A DNA stretch of 64,000 bases from Porphyridium purpureum (taxonomy: Eukaryota > Rhodophyta > Bangiophyceae > Porphyridiales > Porphyridiaceae): positions 911,139 to 975,138 of the forward strand of contig VRMN01000006.1 in the NCBI GenBank assembly GCA_008690995.1. Reading direction: 5' to 3'. Under the pieces are notes generated by a model. It did no database searches. It was not told the DNA's origin and was given only the letters and a program-made list of their open reading frames with translations. How positions within the stretch are numbered: position 1 is the first letter of the stretch; each line of letters begins with the position of its first letter. Position numbers and translations under genes: made by a program. Below, piece after piece: positions 9,847 through 20,173 of this stretch.

Positions 9847-11055
9847 ATGGAGAACGTGAGCTTGCCCGGGGACCGGCTGATCATGGCCGTGTCCTCGAAG
9901 ACAGACGCACACGTGCAAGCCTGGCTGATGCAACCACAGGTCCAGGCATTCCTCGCGCAGCTGTGCGCGTACGCGTACGGTGTCGCGCTGATGGTGTGGC
10001 TAGTTCAAGACGGGCAGCGGGTAGGCGAGATGCTGAACGGCACGCGTGGACACAGTCAGTTGGCCCACAAGCTGCGCTTCTGGTTCTGTGCCGCACTGCT
10101 AGTTCTGTGCGTTGAGATGATCGATGTCGAGCAGGCATTGGCGGCGGGGGCCTTCGTGTACGCACCAATACTTGCGCTACTTGGCTTGTTGCGCTACAGC
10201 GCAATCGCCTTGCACCGTGCTTCTGTACAAGTGGAGACTCTGGTCTTGTGTTTTGAACCAGACATCAAGGCACTGCTTGCGCAGCTCAAAGCCCATTACG
10301 CGCTGCTGCGCCAGGCGTGCCACGAAATGAGCATTCAGGCCCTGATGTTTCTGGCAACAAGCACAATGGACGCGGCGCAAGATGCACAGCGCAGTGCGCA
10401 ACAGCTCAACGTACTCACTACGGTGCTGCAACAGAGTGATCCGCTTGACGAGCTGGAACATGAAGTTGCACCATCCGCGTCTGGCATAGTTGCCCGGGAT
10501 CAGCGCGATGGTCAAACTGAGAACAACAGCGATGGCAAAGCGCATCGCGGACGTGTGCATGCAGCACAGCATGCGCCTGCATCTGGAACAGGCGGACGTG
10601 AAGGAGAGCGCGGCCTGGCAAATACACCGGTTTTGGCATCACCGCCGCGCTTCTTCACCGGCGGACTGGGACTGCAACGCGCACGATCAGCCTCGGACGC
10701 CAGAGCTCTTCGCGGCAAATCACAGGTCTTCCTGTCATGTGATGCGCGCTTGCAAACGGTGACGTCATCGAAGAGTCGTCTCGACCACTCTACCACGGCA
10801 ACCGCTCGTCGTGAGTCAGCCGCATCGCTACGGAGCATACGTGGCGCATTAGAGCGGGAGATGGTTCATGCCGGAGACTTTGACACAAGACAAAGCCACT
10901 CTAGTGGATCCAGCTCGCGGCTACCAACATCTCGAAAGTATGAGCGCATCCGAGCGCTTCGCGCAGAACTGCTGCAGGCCAGTAGACTACGCGGACAGGA
11001 ACATCAACGGGCACACGCAAATCCTCGAGAGCTATCATTTTCATCTCAATTGTGA
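9847..11055 (+). CDS. Unrecognised protein with hydrophobic N-terminal half
   Basis: 402 aa from the first ATG, at 9847. Residues 1-110 carry hydrophobic stretches (YAYGVALMVWLV, FWFCAALLVLCVEM, FVYAPILALLGLLRY) suggesting two or three membrane segments or membrane-associated helices. A helical segment with FEPDIKALLAQLKAHYALL follows. The C-terminal half is Ser/Arg/Gln-rich, probably disordered, with many basic and phosphorylatable sites. No family is confidently recognised. The arrangement of a short linker, paired hydrophobic helices and a basic tail faintly recalls Pex11-type peroxisomal proteins, but no diagnostic motif supports that. It is convergent with MTHFR, 213 bp between stops. 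Confidence 0.6.
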   Translation: MENVSLPGDRLIMAVSSKTDAHVQAWLMQPQVQAFLAQLCAYAYGVALMVWLVQDGQRVGEMLNGTRGHSQLAHKLRFWFCAALLVLCVEMIDVEQALAAGAFVYAPILALLGLLRYSAIALHRASVQVETLVLCFEPDIKALLAQLKAHYALLRQACHEMSIQALMFLATSTMDAAQDAQRSAQQLNVLTTVLQQSDPLDELEHEVAPSASGIVARDQRDGQTENNSDGKAHRGRVHAAQHAPASGTGGREGERGLANTPVLASPPRFFTGGLGLQRARSASDARALRGKSQVFLSCDARLQTVTSSKSRLDHSTTATARRESAASLRSIRGALEREMVHAGDFDTRQSHSSGSSSRLPTSRKYERIRALRAELLQASRLRGQEHQRAHANPRELSFSSQL

Positions 11056-11268
11056 CTAGAACTAATGTTGCACGCCCTGGTCTGGCAGGCGCTAGATTTA
11101 AACTGTTGTGGAAGAAAAGGAATTCGGGCTGGGCAGACTTTGTGAAGTGGGTACCAAGCAATGGCATAGGCGGCCCGGGAAACCCAAGGGTCAAGCACGG
11201 GCATCCTACGAACGTGCATACGAGAAAAACACCCCACCCGCAAGCGCACATCGCTCTTCCATGCCTCT

Positions 11269-13191
11269 TCAGAGCTCAGAGAAGATGCTCGTAAAGATAC
11301 GGAAGATGTCACCCGCCACATAGTCGTTATCGACTATGTTTATGAGATAATAAGTGTCGTGGATCTGCTGCAGCACCTGCCGTGCAGGCGAACTGTCTGG
11401 CGTGCAGCTTGCCCAAACCTGGGTCCAGATATCGAAGGCTTCTTCACGCCACGCCTTGAATGCCGTCGGATCAACGACTGTGGGCTGCACGAGTTCCGCG
11501 TCCGGAAAGACGCCCCACGTGACCGCGTTGGCACGGCTGCTGCGTGTATCACTGACATTGGAGCGGATGGGCGCACTAAGGTCGGCGCGCGCGGCGTACA
11601 TGCTAAGACTTGGAAACGCAGACGCGTGCGCGAACAGAGCATCCACAATCTTCTCAGACGCAAAGAATTCCAGGTACGCCTTTTGGTAAACAAAGCCATG
11701 CTTGTCGCCCCAGCCAAAGCATTTGTCTGAAGAGGGTGCACCGTTGACACGCGGCTGCGAGTTGATGGTGAGAACGCCGTGCTTATTTAGCCACTTGAGT
11801 GGGCCCTGAATCGTGCCAGTCTCTGGACTCAGCACGTCGCTCTCCGTCCACGGCAGCCGCTTGATGTTCCCCTCAAGGAAGCGTACGAACACTTCCTCAA
11901 CATCCGCCACGCTGCGTGGCTCACCCCACATCTGCAATTGGGCCTGCTTCAATTCGGGCGTCACACCACCGCTGCCTGCCAGGTGGTGGTGCGAAATGTC
12001 ACCAAAGGCCGGGCTCTCGCTGACACCCCAGCGGCCGTTCGGAAAATTATCCCATTCCGACGTGCGCTTAATGTACGACTTTGGCCGGTTGCTCCAGAAG
12101 ATTGGACGCACATCCTCCGTGCCGCGGCGCTTCTCGGACGCTGTGCTAGGCCGCCACGGTAGTGCGCGGATCGCCTCGGTCATTGGCACCAGGTGCAGCC
12201 GCTCGACGATCGACAGCACTGATTTTTCCAAATTAAGAGTGTAAAAGTGCAGACCCAGCACAAGCTTGGACGCGATCATGCGCTTGCACATTTCCACGCC
12301 CAAGGTAATCCCGTACTCTTTGACCGCCGCCTCGTCGTCCTTGAGCTCTTCCATGCGAGCTTCCACCGCCGGCGGAATCATCGTCTTGCAGAAACCCGTC
12401 ATGCGCTTGAAGCCACCATAATTTTGGATGGGCAGGATACCGGGTAGGATTGGCACATTGATACCAGCGGCACGGCACGAGCTCACCCACTGCAGGAAGT
12501 TTTCGACATCGTAGAACATCTGCGTGATGATGAAATCCGCGCCGGCGTCCACCTTGTCCTTCAGAAAGGCCATTTCCTGCTCGAGCGTGAGTTTCCCGTC
12601 CAGATAGCCGCTGGGATGACCCTCTGGGTAGCCAGCCACGCCAATGCTGAAGTAGTCGCCAAATTTCTCACGGATGAAGCGGACAAGGTCGGTGGCGTGC
12701 TCAAAGCCGTCGTCGCACTTGCTCCACTCCTTGCCTGCGGGCGGGTCGCCCCGAAGCGCCAGAATGTTCCGGCAGCCACGCGCCTTGGCTCCCTCGAGCC
12801 CCATCACGACTTTGCCCGCCGGCATGTTTGTGCACGTCAGGTGCATCATCACGTCCAACCCGAGAAACTGCTGGATATTTCCCACCAGCTCCAGCGTGAG
12901 ATCAGATGTGCTGCCGCCCGCGCCCCACGTCATGTCGCAGAACAACGGCTCGTACGCCGCCATGCGCTCCACGCGCTCGTACAGATTGGACACGCCGGTA
13001 TCTGTCTTGGGCGGGAAGTATTCGAATGAGAAGAAGAGCTTCCCCTCCCGCTCGCACTGAGCGATCTTGTCTGCGATACGCGCCGCAGATGCGCCCTTCT
13101 TCGCCACTACAGCTGCGACGGGCGTCGGGCTCCCATTGGCTAGCACCGACGACGCCGAAGACGCCACGGCGACCGCGGACAAGCAACTCAT
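11269..13191 (-). CDS. MTHFR: 5,10-Methylenetetrahydrofolate reductase
   Basis: 640 aa from the ATG at 13191; an upstream in-frame GTG at 13299 is not needed. It reduces methylene-THF to methyl-THF for methionine synthesis, using FAD. The N-terminal TIM-barrel domain has the catalytic glutamate in SFEYFPPK (about residue 57), then MTWGAGGST, HLTCTNM, LALRGDPPAG and DFIITQMFYD, all family hallmarks. The C-terminal half is the eukaryotic regulatory domain, with NFPNGRWGVSESPAFGD, LTINSQPRVNG, GWGDKHGFVYQKAYLEFF and the end VDNDYVAGDIFRIF. Length matches eukaryotic MTHFR. An Ala/Ser-rich N-terminal extension of about 45 residues precedes the barrel; it is probably disordered. Confidence 0.95.
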   Translation of the reverse strand: MSCLSAVAVASSASSVLANGSPTPVAAVVAKKGASAARIADKIAQCEREGKLFFSFEYFPPKTDTGVSNLYERVERMAAYEPLFCDMTWGAGGSTSDLTLELVGNIQQFLGLDVMMHLTCTNMPAGKVVMGLEGAKARGCRNILALRGDPPAGKEWSKCDDGFEHATDLVRFIREKFGDYFSIGVAGYPEGHPSGYLDGKLTLEQEMAFLKDKVDAGADFIITQMFYDVENFLQWVSSCRAAGINVPILPGILPIQNYGGFKRMTGFCKTMIPPAVEARMEELKDDEAAVKEYGITLGVEMCKRMIASKLVLGLHFYTLNLEKSVLSIVERLHLVPMTEAIRALPWRPSTASEKRRGTEDVRPIFWSNRPKSYIKRTSEWDNFPNGRWGVSESPAFGDISHHHLAGSGGVTPELKQAQLQMWGEPRSVADVEEVFVRFLEGNIKRLPWTESDVLSPETGTIQGPLKWLNKHGVLTINSQPRVNGAPSSDKCFGWGDKHGFVYQKAYLEFFASEKIVDALFAHASAFPSLSMYAARADLSAPIRSNVSDTRSSRANAVTWGVFPDAELVQPTVVDPTAFKAWREEAFDIWTQVWASCTPDSSPARQVLQQIHDTYYLINIVDNDYVAGDIFRIFTSIFSEL

Positions 13192-14579
13192 CGCCTCTTT
13201 CGGAGAAGAGCAAGACCAGCTTGCTTCCGCTTCTTCTTTCCCTTTCGGAGGTGGCGCCCGTACAAGAGTCCGCTCGCTGTGCCGCAGCAGCGTTGTCACG
13301 CAATGCGCTCACCGCCCACCGCGCGCGATATTTTCCGAACGAACTCTGTCGCGCGCGCCTCTCGCGCCCGCGTGCCGGCAAGTGCGCGTTGGTGCGCCTG
13401 GTTGATTCACGCCGCGTCGAGCACAACAAGTCGAGCCGCAATCGAGCAACGCACACACCGGTCCACCTCTTTCAGACTTGCTCACACGCGGGCGCCTGTC
13501 GCGCGAGCGAGCGCGCGGTGAAACGAGCTCGCCGCGCCGCGTGGTGCGCTAGGGTTCCTCCTAGGGTAAATCTAGCATTCGCGTTAGGGTGGTGCGCATG
13601 ATGTGCGCGGCATGTGGAAGAATCCCGCGATACCGCTAACGATCGCTGAACCGCATGATGGGGCAGCGGCAGGTGCACGTCGCAAGAGACGATCTGTCGC
13701 TTTCCAACCCTATCTTCGGTTCAGCTGGGAAGTCGTCTCGTATTTGATATACCTAGGCTGAAGGGGTGAGGCCAGCTTTCCACTGTGTCCATCGCAAAGG
13801 ACACCGTGCCAATAGGAGCAGATCGCTATGGCTCCTATTAAAATGACTTCATTCAATCACATTTGCTTATAAACGCTGGACTAAAAAGATAAGGAAGAAG
13901 CGCGGCAAAAAGCCTACGGGAAAAAAACTCTGACGCTCCCTTTTATACACAGTCCGCGCGCCCCCTCCGAAAAGTGAGGGGTCGCCTTTCTGTGCCCTTT
14001 CCTCTTCGAGTACTCGATCGCTCGGCCGAATGCGCCGTTTATTCGATTACTCTGGCGCGACCAGTCGCAGCAACTCTTGGCCTCTGTTGATTTCTCGCAG
14101 TGCCTGCATGTTGCATGACAGCCTGAGCTGGGCTGTAGGAGGAGGAGATGGTACGAGGGCCGTCGTGGCCAAGCGGAAACGCGTAGAGCCCGGTAGGGCG
14201 TAAGCCTTTGCGGGTGGGGCCGTCGCCGGAATCGAAGGGGCGCGGTACAGAGGCGCGGTCATGGATACGAGGAAGGGAACCGGAGGCTAATTCTGGTCAA
14301 GCTATTTTTCCTCAGGCGTTTTTAGCACTAGAACTGGCCTCTAAAAGGCAGTCGATTTATGATGGGATTGATAGTGTGAGAAAAGAAACAGTATGGATTT
14401 TGGGTGACAAAAGTGGTACTTGTGAGTCATTGATGTGATTCGCTTGGGCAGAAGTAGCTACCGAGCGTGAGCTTCTAAAACTTGAGGGGTTATATGGGAG
14501 GGGGGAAGGAGTGTTTACGGACAGGAACGTTCGCGTGGGGGTGAGCCTGCTTTCGGGGCGAAATATTTTATCTTTTATT
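13192..14579. other. Intergenic, with an inverted repeat and telomere-like hexamers
   Basis: This 1.4-kb region lies upstream of MTHFR and before the retroelement region. It contains the MTHFR promoter, two CTAGGGT units plus one GTTAGGGT unit between about 13550 and 13588, a 9-bp inverted repeat AATAGGAGC/GCTCCTATT (13811-13839), and a TATA-like CTTTTATACA near 13940 that may belong to retroelement debris. No coding region is supported. Confidence 0.4.
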
Positions 14580-14870
14580 GCTGGGCAGCAACATGTACAG
14601 CCGCCGCTCCTGGAACGGCCGAGCCGCCGATTCATTAGGCTCCTCAGGTAAGGGTGGCACAATCAAGTCTTTCGACAGTAGAGCTTCAATAAAGTTGAAA
14701 GCACATTTCACTGACACAAAGTTGTAGTTTCCGGCCGCCCGCACGCAAGAGCTCATGATATTAGAATACCGCCGAGCCGGTACGCGCGCCCCACGTGAAC
14801 TAACCCTTGTCCCGACTCTCCCTCTCATCTCTTAATCATAGCAAGAGGCGCAGCCCGCGGAAGAATTTGT
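14580..14870 (+). repeat. LTR-like fragment related to the Copia 3' end
   Basis: Bases 14580-14700 resemble 20108-20233 at the end of the intact Copia pol. Shared landmarks are a GGAACGGCCGAG/GGGACGGCCGAG block, a purine tract ending GGG just before TGGCAC/TGTCAC, then ACAGTAGA...ATAAAGTTGAAAG. This is the expected order of pol end, polypurine tract and LTR start. Beyond about 60 bp into the LTR the two copies no longer resemble each other. It may be the 5' LTR of the element below, or the 3' LTR of a lost neighbour. Confidence 0.5.
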
Positions 14871-16235
14871 GATTTGGTTCGAATCGCTCAGTGCCCACAC
14901 GCGCCCAGAGTATGGAGCTTTTGCATTTGTGTTCGAGATTGGGGTCGGACCAAGGCTCTAAAATACCCACATCCACCCACGGCTCCTGTCGAGACGATCG
15001 AGTTGCCGAGACACGTGGACGAGAAAATGCGAGTTTTCGTGGTCAAGGAACAGATGCGCGCTGAGTTCAAGAGGGCTCGCGTGAGGGTATTTGGACTCAC
15101 CATCGGGCAACTCAGTGCCGCATCTCGCGCCGCACTGAAGCGCCGCTCGACCTGGACACAGCTGGCCCAAGGCTTCAACGACCCGCTCTCGTTCGTGCAT
15201 GAAGTAACTCTTGTGAACATGACGCGAGACAAGACGGAACTCGCCAAATTGCTTTTTGCGCGCCAGCACTAAAACGCCGTACGAATGGAGCCTGGGAGGA
15301 CCTGTCCTGTTTTAAAAAACGTTTTGAAGCAACACCTCTGGTCATGCAGATTGTTGGCGAGAGCGTGCCGTCTGGTTAACGCCTTGGCCTGGATTTCCTA
15401 GAAAAAGTGAGCACGGGGCACTTAATTGAAGCTGTGGCGTACCACAAGAACGTCGGCATGCGCACAATGAGTGTCGATCAGACTTGTTAACTCTGACCGA
15501 CTTTAAATTCAAGCCAGCGCCAGGGCTCGAGGCAGCGATGCATCAGACCGCACTCACCGAAGAAAGAAACGAAGAGCCGCGCGTTGCAATTTCGCTTGGG
15601 CAATCGCAGCACAAGGCGACCAGAAACCCACCAAGACAATGCTGACAAGATGCGGCTCATTCGAGACTTGCAGCACACAACACGCAGGCTGTTTAAGACT
15701 CGCGCTTCGCAAGGAAGACCCACTGGGGCTACCGACGCTGCGCACAAGCAACTTGCGACCAACGGATGATGAAATCAATGAGCATGCCTCCGCATGAGGA
15801 TGCGGCCTACGACCCCAGCCGGCTCGTGGGCGCAGACAAGGATGGGCGCTCAAGAGCGCCATACCCTTTGGGGACGACGAAGTGGGGCTTGATACGTTGG
15901 CCAGCAAGCACATCTTGCGCAGCAAGAGCCTGATCATCAACTATTGCCGGGCAAGGTAATCTCTTCACCTTTCGGGAATCTGAGAGGCAATACGAGAGCA
16001 GCGCGTCGAGCTCTGCGGAGACACTGGTATCGGCGTTGTGTCCTGGAGCATGCACGTGAGCGCAAACCTGCAGTGTGCCGGTCGCCTGAAACAGGCAGGC
16101 CACGACCTGACCTCTGATCACGGCAAAGACCAGTTGATGCTTCACTTGCCCGCCGGCGATCTTTTAATCCTTACTCACCGACTCGACCATGTGCACACGT
16201 GCAGAGTGAACGATAACGTGGCTTTCTTTTAACAA
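14850..16235 (+). pseudogene. Decayed Copia gag / pre-integrase region
   Basis: Gag-like protein is readable in pieces across several frames: FVIWFESLSAHTRPEYGAFA from about 14862, then RVFVVKEQMRAEFKRARVRV, IGQLSAASRAALKRR and DPLSFVHEVTLVNMTR up to the TAA at 15270-15272. After a frame change, GAWEDLSCFKKRFEA and VMQIVGESVPS follow. Near 16095 a stretch LKQAGHDLTSDHGKDQLMLH looks like the region before the Copia integrase. Several stops and frame changes make the gag non-functional as it stands. It sits directly upstream of an open pol in the same orientation, so it is probably the same element's gag. Assignment rests on pattern and position; gag sequences diverge fast. Confidence 0.5.
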
Positions 16236-16407
16236 TTGATGACGAATCCTTTCCTTCCCCCCATCTGCTCGTCGTTCTTTTGTTATTCTTGCTTATTTTT
16301 CTCCGCCATCCGCGCGACCGCGTCCTTTATATAGACGCCCGGCAGGGCCTCGTTGATGCGTCCTGACCAAGTCGAGTCACGTCCATCAGCACCCGCCGGG
16401 TCGCTAG

Positions 16408-18261
16408 TCAAATCACATCACACCACATCCGCCGAATCCCCGCCACGACGTCGCGGTAGATTCGCGTCCGTCCTTCCACAGGCCCGTCGACGAGCGGGAC
16501 GAGTACCTTGCCACCGATAAGGAGTCTTTTCGTCGTTTGAGTATTGTACCCACCTCCAATCGCATCGTGTGCTCCACACTGCTCGCTGTGACCGAGGACG
16601 ACCAGGAGGTTACTAAGCAAGAGATAGACAAAGCCCGCGAGGCCCGAGATCTAGTGCGAAAGCTGGCCTACGCGTCAACCTCCGCGCTGCTGCATGCCAT
16701 GAGCAGTGGGGCTCTGATCGGTACGAGTGTCACAGCTAGAGATGTCGACCGCGCGCTTGTTTTTTGGGGCCCGGACGTCGCAGCCCTGAAGGGTCGTACC
16801 ACTGGGCACCGGAGCCCAAAGATTCCAGAAGTGCGGCGTTGGCTGGCAAGGCAGCAACAAAGCCTGCACTGCGACGTGATGTTCATCGAAAGACAGCCTT
16901 TCTTGCTTGCCGTAGCCAAACCTTCGCAATACATGTATGCGACGTCAATGCGTACCAAGGCCGCGGCGGACATTGGACGGGCGCTACGCGCACAAATTAC
17001 GCACGTCTCAGCTCACAATATTCTCATTAATGAGATTCGGTCCGACCCGGAGAGCGGCCTCGTCGCAGTCGCAGAGGAGCTTTTGCGTGCAGGTATCCTG
17101 CCGGAGATTACGGCTGCCACCGAGGCCGTGCCCGCCGCCGAGCGCGCCATAAGGCTCGTGAAGGAACGTGTGCGCTGCGTTGTCAATGGCCTTCCGTTTC
17201 GACTGCCGCTCGGGCTTCTGGCGGCCGCTGTACAATACTGCGTGCAGCGGTTGAACATGCTGCCATCCACGGTTTCTCAGAGCCCCGGTGCAAGCGCTCG
17301 CGAACTCTTCACTGGTCTAAAAAGCGATGCAAGTCGAGACCTGCGCCTGAAGTTCGGCGAGTACATTCAAGTGCACACAGCCAAGACAGGCAACTCGCTA
17401 GAGCCGCCAACAGAGGGGTGCATTGCGCTACATGGCTCAGACAACTTGAGCGGCAGCTGGCACATATTCGGTCTAAACACGGGCCGGATAACAGTTCGTC
17501 AGCGCTGGACGCAGCTGCCGACGCCTGCAGAAGTCATTGAGCGCATGAACGATCTTGCGCACGGCGGAGTGGTTCTGCTCGATACAGACCACAGCGAGCG
17601 TGGCTTGGACGAGGTAGACAATGCCACGGAACCGGTTCATGAAGCATCAGCATCCACGGTACCTACTTATTACAAGGATGAGCACGAGGTTGCTGGCACG
17701 ACATATGAACCAAATGAGTTGCCAGCAACTTACCTATCTAGTGAAGACGCTGACCTGCCTGACAAGCATGAGTCTGTACGTGAAAACGATCAGCTTGCAG
17801 CTGCTTCCGAACAAGCACGACTGCCGTCCATCCGGGACGCGACCACTACCAGCCCGTCCCCAAGTCCACGAATGCTGCAGCACCAGCAATCACCAAAGCT
17901 TGCCAGCAACGATGCAGAGGCACTGCACGGAAACCCGGTTCACGAGCGCGACGATTTAGAGCCACCGGGAAACCCTGGAGTGCTAGGACCAGCGGAAAAC
18001 CCGGGAGTGCACAAAACTGCGGAGAATCTAGGAGGCCATGAAACTGCGGAAGAACTGGGAGCACATGAATCCGCAGAAGGGTCGGGGGCGCAGCATCCTA
18101 TAGGCGACTACTGGCCTTCCCCGTCGCCGGCACCAGAGTCGGTGCGCCTCAAGGAGCAAGCAATCGAAATCAAACCTGACCGCAAGCGTAAGGCTCCTAC
18201 AAACGGCGAGCAACAGGAGGCGTGCGAGCCGCTGGAAGATCTGCTAAGGCGTAGCCACTAA
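16408..18261 (+). CDS. Ty1/Copia pol, first part (GAG-pre-integrase and integrase)
   Basis: This is an open frame with no ATG at its head; translation presumably comes from an upstream gag-pol frame. The first 200 residues hold an integrase-like core (CDVMFIERQPFLLAVAKPSQ and, further on, AERAIRLVKERVRCVVNGLP, matching the Copia ERxIRxxKERVR helix). The second half is acidic and low-complexity with short repeats around GVLGPAENPGVHKTAENLGG, then a basic tail with PDRKRKAPTNGEQQ. It ends at TAA (18259-18261). The RT half follows in the same frame after a second stop near 18301, so two stops split one polyprotein frame. Confidence 0.7.
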   Translation, partial: SNHITPHPPNPRHDVAVDSRPSFHRPVDERDEYLATDKESFRRLSIVPTSNRIVCSTLLAVTEDDQEVTKQEIDKAREARDLVRKLAYASTSALLHAMSSGALIGTSVTARDVDRALVFWGPDVAALKGRTTGHRSPKIPEVRRWLARQQQSLHCDVMFIERQPFLLAVAKPSQYMYATSMRTKAAADIGRALRAQITHVSAHNILINEIRSDPESGLVAVAEELLRAGILPEITAATEAVPAAERAIRLVKERVRCVVNGLPFRLPLGLLAAAVQYCVQRLNMLPSTVSQSPGASARELFTGLKSDASRDLRLKFGEYIQVHTAKTGNSLEPPTEGCIALHGSDNLSGSWHIFGLNTGRITVRQRWTQLPTPAEVIERMNDLAHGGVVLLDTDHSERGLDEVDNATEPVHEASASTVPTYYKDEHEVAGTTYEPNELPATYLSSEDADLPDKHESVRENDQLAAASEQARLPSIRDATTTSPSPSPRMLQHQQSPKLASNDAEALHGNPVHERDDLEPPGNPGVLGPAENPGVHKTAENLGGHETAEELGAHESAEGSGAQHPIGDYWPSPSPAPESVRLKEQAIEIKPDRKRKAPTNGEQQEACEPLEDLLRRSH

Positions 18262-18342
18262 ATCATCACGGAGCTCAAGCGCACGGCTGGAGCCATGCCG
18301 TAGCGAGGCAAGCGTGCGCGCAAGCCGAGCACGAGGACAAGC

Positions 18343-20169
18343 ATGAGCAAGCGCAAAGCCACGGGCGTCGTCGAACCTAACGAGGTCAGCAAGAGAGCTC
18401 GCGCATTTCTCACCATGCTCAAGCGTGCCTCGGCGATGCATCTCAGTGCAAAGGCAGCCTACCGACAATGCGGTGCTGGGGCGCTGCAGGCTGTCGTAGC
18501 CGAGGTTGCCCAAATGCTTCCACGGCATGGCAAGGATGTTCTGCACCCGGTGGCACTGCGCAACATGTCATGGGCGCAAAGGCGAATGATCATCCCATCG
18601 CACCTTTTCGTTAAAGCGCAGATATGGGCCAATGGCGACCTGAAGAAAATGAAGGCGCGCTTGGTTGCTGGCGGAAACCTTCACGACAAGTCACTGCATC
18701 CGGACGTGTCATCGCCAACAGCGTCTACAAACGCGCTCTTCTTTATCGCTGCATTGACCGCGCAAGAAAATCGCGCAGTGGCAAGTATCGATTTCCCTGG
18801 CGCCTTCCTCAATGCCCAGATGCCGGACAACCCGCCGACGTATATCCGCCTGAACCGATTTTTAGCAAACACGCTGGTTGCCATTGAGACGCGCTACCAA
18901 ACACAGCAGAACGTCCACGGAACAATGATCTGCCGCTTAAATAAGGCACTTTACGGCACCATTCTGGCAGCAAAGCTTTGGTACGAAAAGCTTACAGGCC
19001 TGCTCGTGAAGCTGCGATTCGCGCCGAACCCATACGACGCATGCGTTTGGAACCGAGAGCAGCATGGACGCCACGTGACTGTGGTCATGCATGTGGATGA
19101 TGTCCTTGTTTCCGCGCCCAGTGAAAGCGACATTGACGGTTTGATTCGAGAGATTAAACATGAGTATGACGGCGTTGAGCGACACCGCGGCAAGATCCTG
19201 AGCTACGTCGGGATGGTATTCGATTTCAATACTCCTGGGATCGTCTCCGTGAGCATGCCAGGCTACGTGGAGACAGTACTTGAAGAATCCCCGGTCAGCG
19301 GCCGCAGCTCCTCCCCAGCCGGTACAAACCTCTTTGCTGTGAGCAATAAGGTCGAGCGTCTGTCCGGCCCGCGTGCAGACCGTTTCCATTCTCTGGTGTG
19401 CAAGCTGTTGTATATGGCGAAATGTGCGCGTCCTGACTTGTTGACCGCGGTCAGCTTTTTGAGCACGCGCGTAACCACGCCGACCGTCGAAAATGAGAGA
19501 AAACTCCAGCGTGCGCTGCGTTACCTCTCCACTACCTGCGATCTCGGCGTTGCCTTTGCCGTCTCCAGCCCACCGACAGCTTCTGTGGACGCTGCATTCG
19601 ATGTCCACGAGGGCATGACCAGCCACACTGGCGTCGCCATTTCGCTGGGACGCGGGGCAATTTTTGCCAAGAGCAGCAAGCAGAAAGTCGTTGCAGAGAG
19701 CAGCACTGAAGCTGAGCTGGTCGCGGTCAGCGACAACGTTGGGCAGCTCATCTGGACCCGCAACTTTCTTGCGGTACAGGGCGTGGACTTAGGCGCGGCG
19801 CACTTGCTACAGGACAATATGTCCACGATGGCAATGATTGCCAATGACCGCCCAAAGTCGTCCCGTACTCGTCACATGCATATCCGGCACTTCTTCGTCA
19901 CCGACAAGGCGAAGAACGGGGAGGTTGTGGTGCACCACTGCCCCAGCGACGGCATAACCGCCGATATCTTAACCAAGCCATTGCAGGGGCCAAGGTTTCA
20001 AAAGCTGCGAGATCAGCTACTCGGACGAACGCCCTTCCGCGCCAAGCAGGCAGGGAGTGTGTTGAAGAATGCGGCGGTACAGCTACCGACAGATGAACCG
20101 CACGACGAAGAAGCAGCAGGTGCCTGCATAGGCGCCGCTGCCGGGACGGCCGAGGCGCGGATCTCTTAG
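18343..20169 (+). CDS. Ty1/Copia pol, reverse transcriptase and RNase H
   Basis: 608 aa, open throughout. The RT begins with the Copia hallmark KMKARLVAGGN and continues with ASIDFPGAFLNAQ, LNKALYGT and the active-site box MHVDDVLVSA near 19087-19104. The RNase H domain carries SVDAAFD, AESSTEAELVAVSDNVGQ, a QDNMSTMAM segment and the Copia signature ADILTKPLQGPRF near 19960-19995. Every catalytic motif checked is present. This half would be functional if expressed, but it is separated from the integrase half by stops at 18259 and about 18301, and the element's gag is decayed. It copies element RNA into DNA in cytoplasmic particles. Confidence 0.9.
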   Translation: MSKRKATGVVEPNEVSKRARAFLTMLKRASAMHLSAKAAYRQCGAGALQAVVAEVAQMLPRHGKDVLHPVALRNMSWAQRRMIIPSHLFVKAQIWANGDLKKMKARLVAGGNLHDKSLHPDVSSPTASTNALFFIAALTAQENRAVASIDFPGAFLNAQMPDNPPTYIRLNRFLANTLVAIETRYQTQQNVHGTMICRLNKALYGTILAAKLWYEKLTGLLVKLRFAPNPYDACVWNREQHGRHVTVVMHVDDVLVSAPSESDIDGLIREIKHEYDGVERHRGKILSYVGMVFDFNTPGIVSVSMPGYVETVLEESPVSGRSSSPAGTNLFAVSNKVERLSGPRADRFHSLVCKLLYMAKCARPDLLTAVSFLSTRVTTPTVENERKLQRALRYLSTTCDLGVAFAVSSPPTASVDAAFDVHEGMTSHTGVAISLGRGAIFAKSSKQKVVAESSTEAELVAVSDNVGQLIWTRNFLAVQGVDLGAAHLLQDNMSTMAMIANDRPKSSRTRHMHIRHFFVTDKAKNGEVVVHHCPSDGITADILTKPLQGPRFQKLRDQLLGRTPFRAKQAGSVLKNAAVQLPTDEPHDEEAAGACIGAAAGTAEARIS

Positions 20170-20173
20170 ACCC

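Noticed and set aside
9186-10115. 309-codon + frame overlapping the PLAC8 gene and the start of the gene at 9847
   Set aside because: It runs antisense through a PLAC8 gene with clear Cys motifs and out of frame through the next gene; its composition is Arg/Ala-rich shadow.
14165-14250. tRNA-like A box (TGGCCAAGCGG)
   Set aside because: No matching B box and no 7-bp acceptor stem; the preceding 7 bases have no complement at the expected distance.
14820-14890. tRNA-like B box (GGTTCGAATC)
   Set aside because: No proper A box upstream and no cloverleaf; it lies at the LTR-gag boundary.
18262-18342. Two separate Copia genes instead of one split pol
   Set aside because: The upstream and downstream ORFs are in the same frame, and the 81-bp gap contains just two stops in a basic linker, so one interrupted polyprotein frame is simpler.
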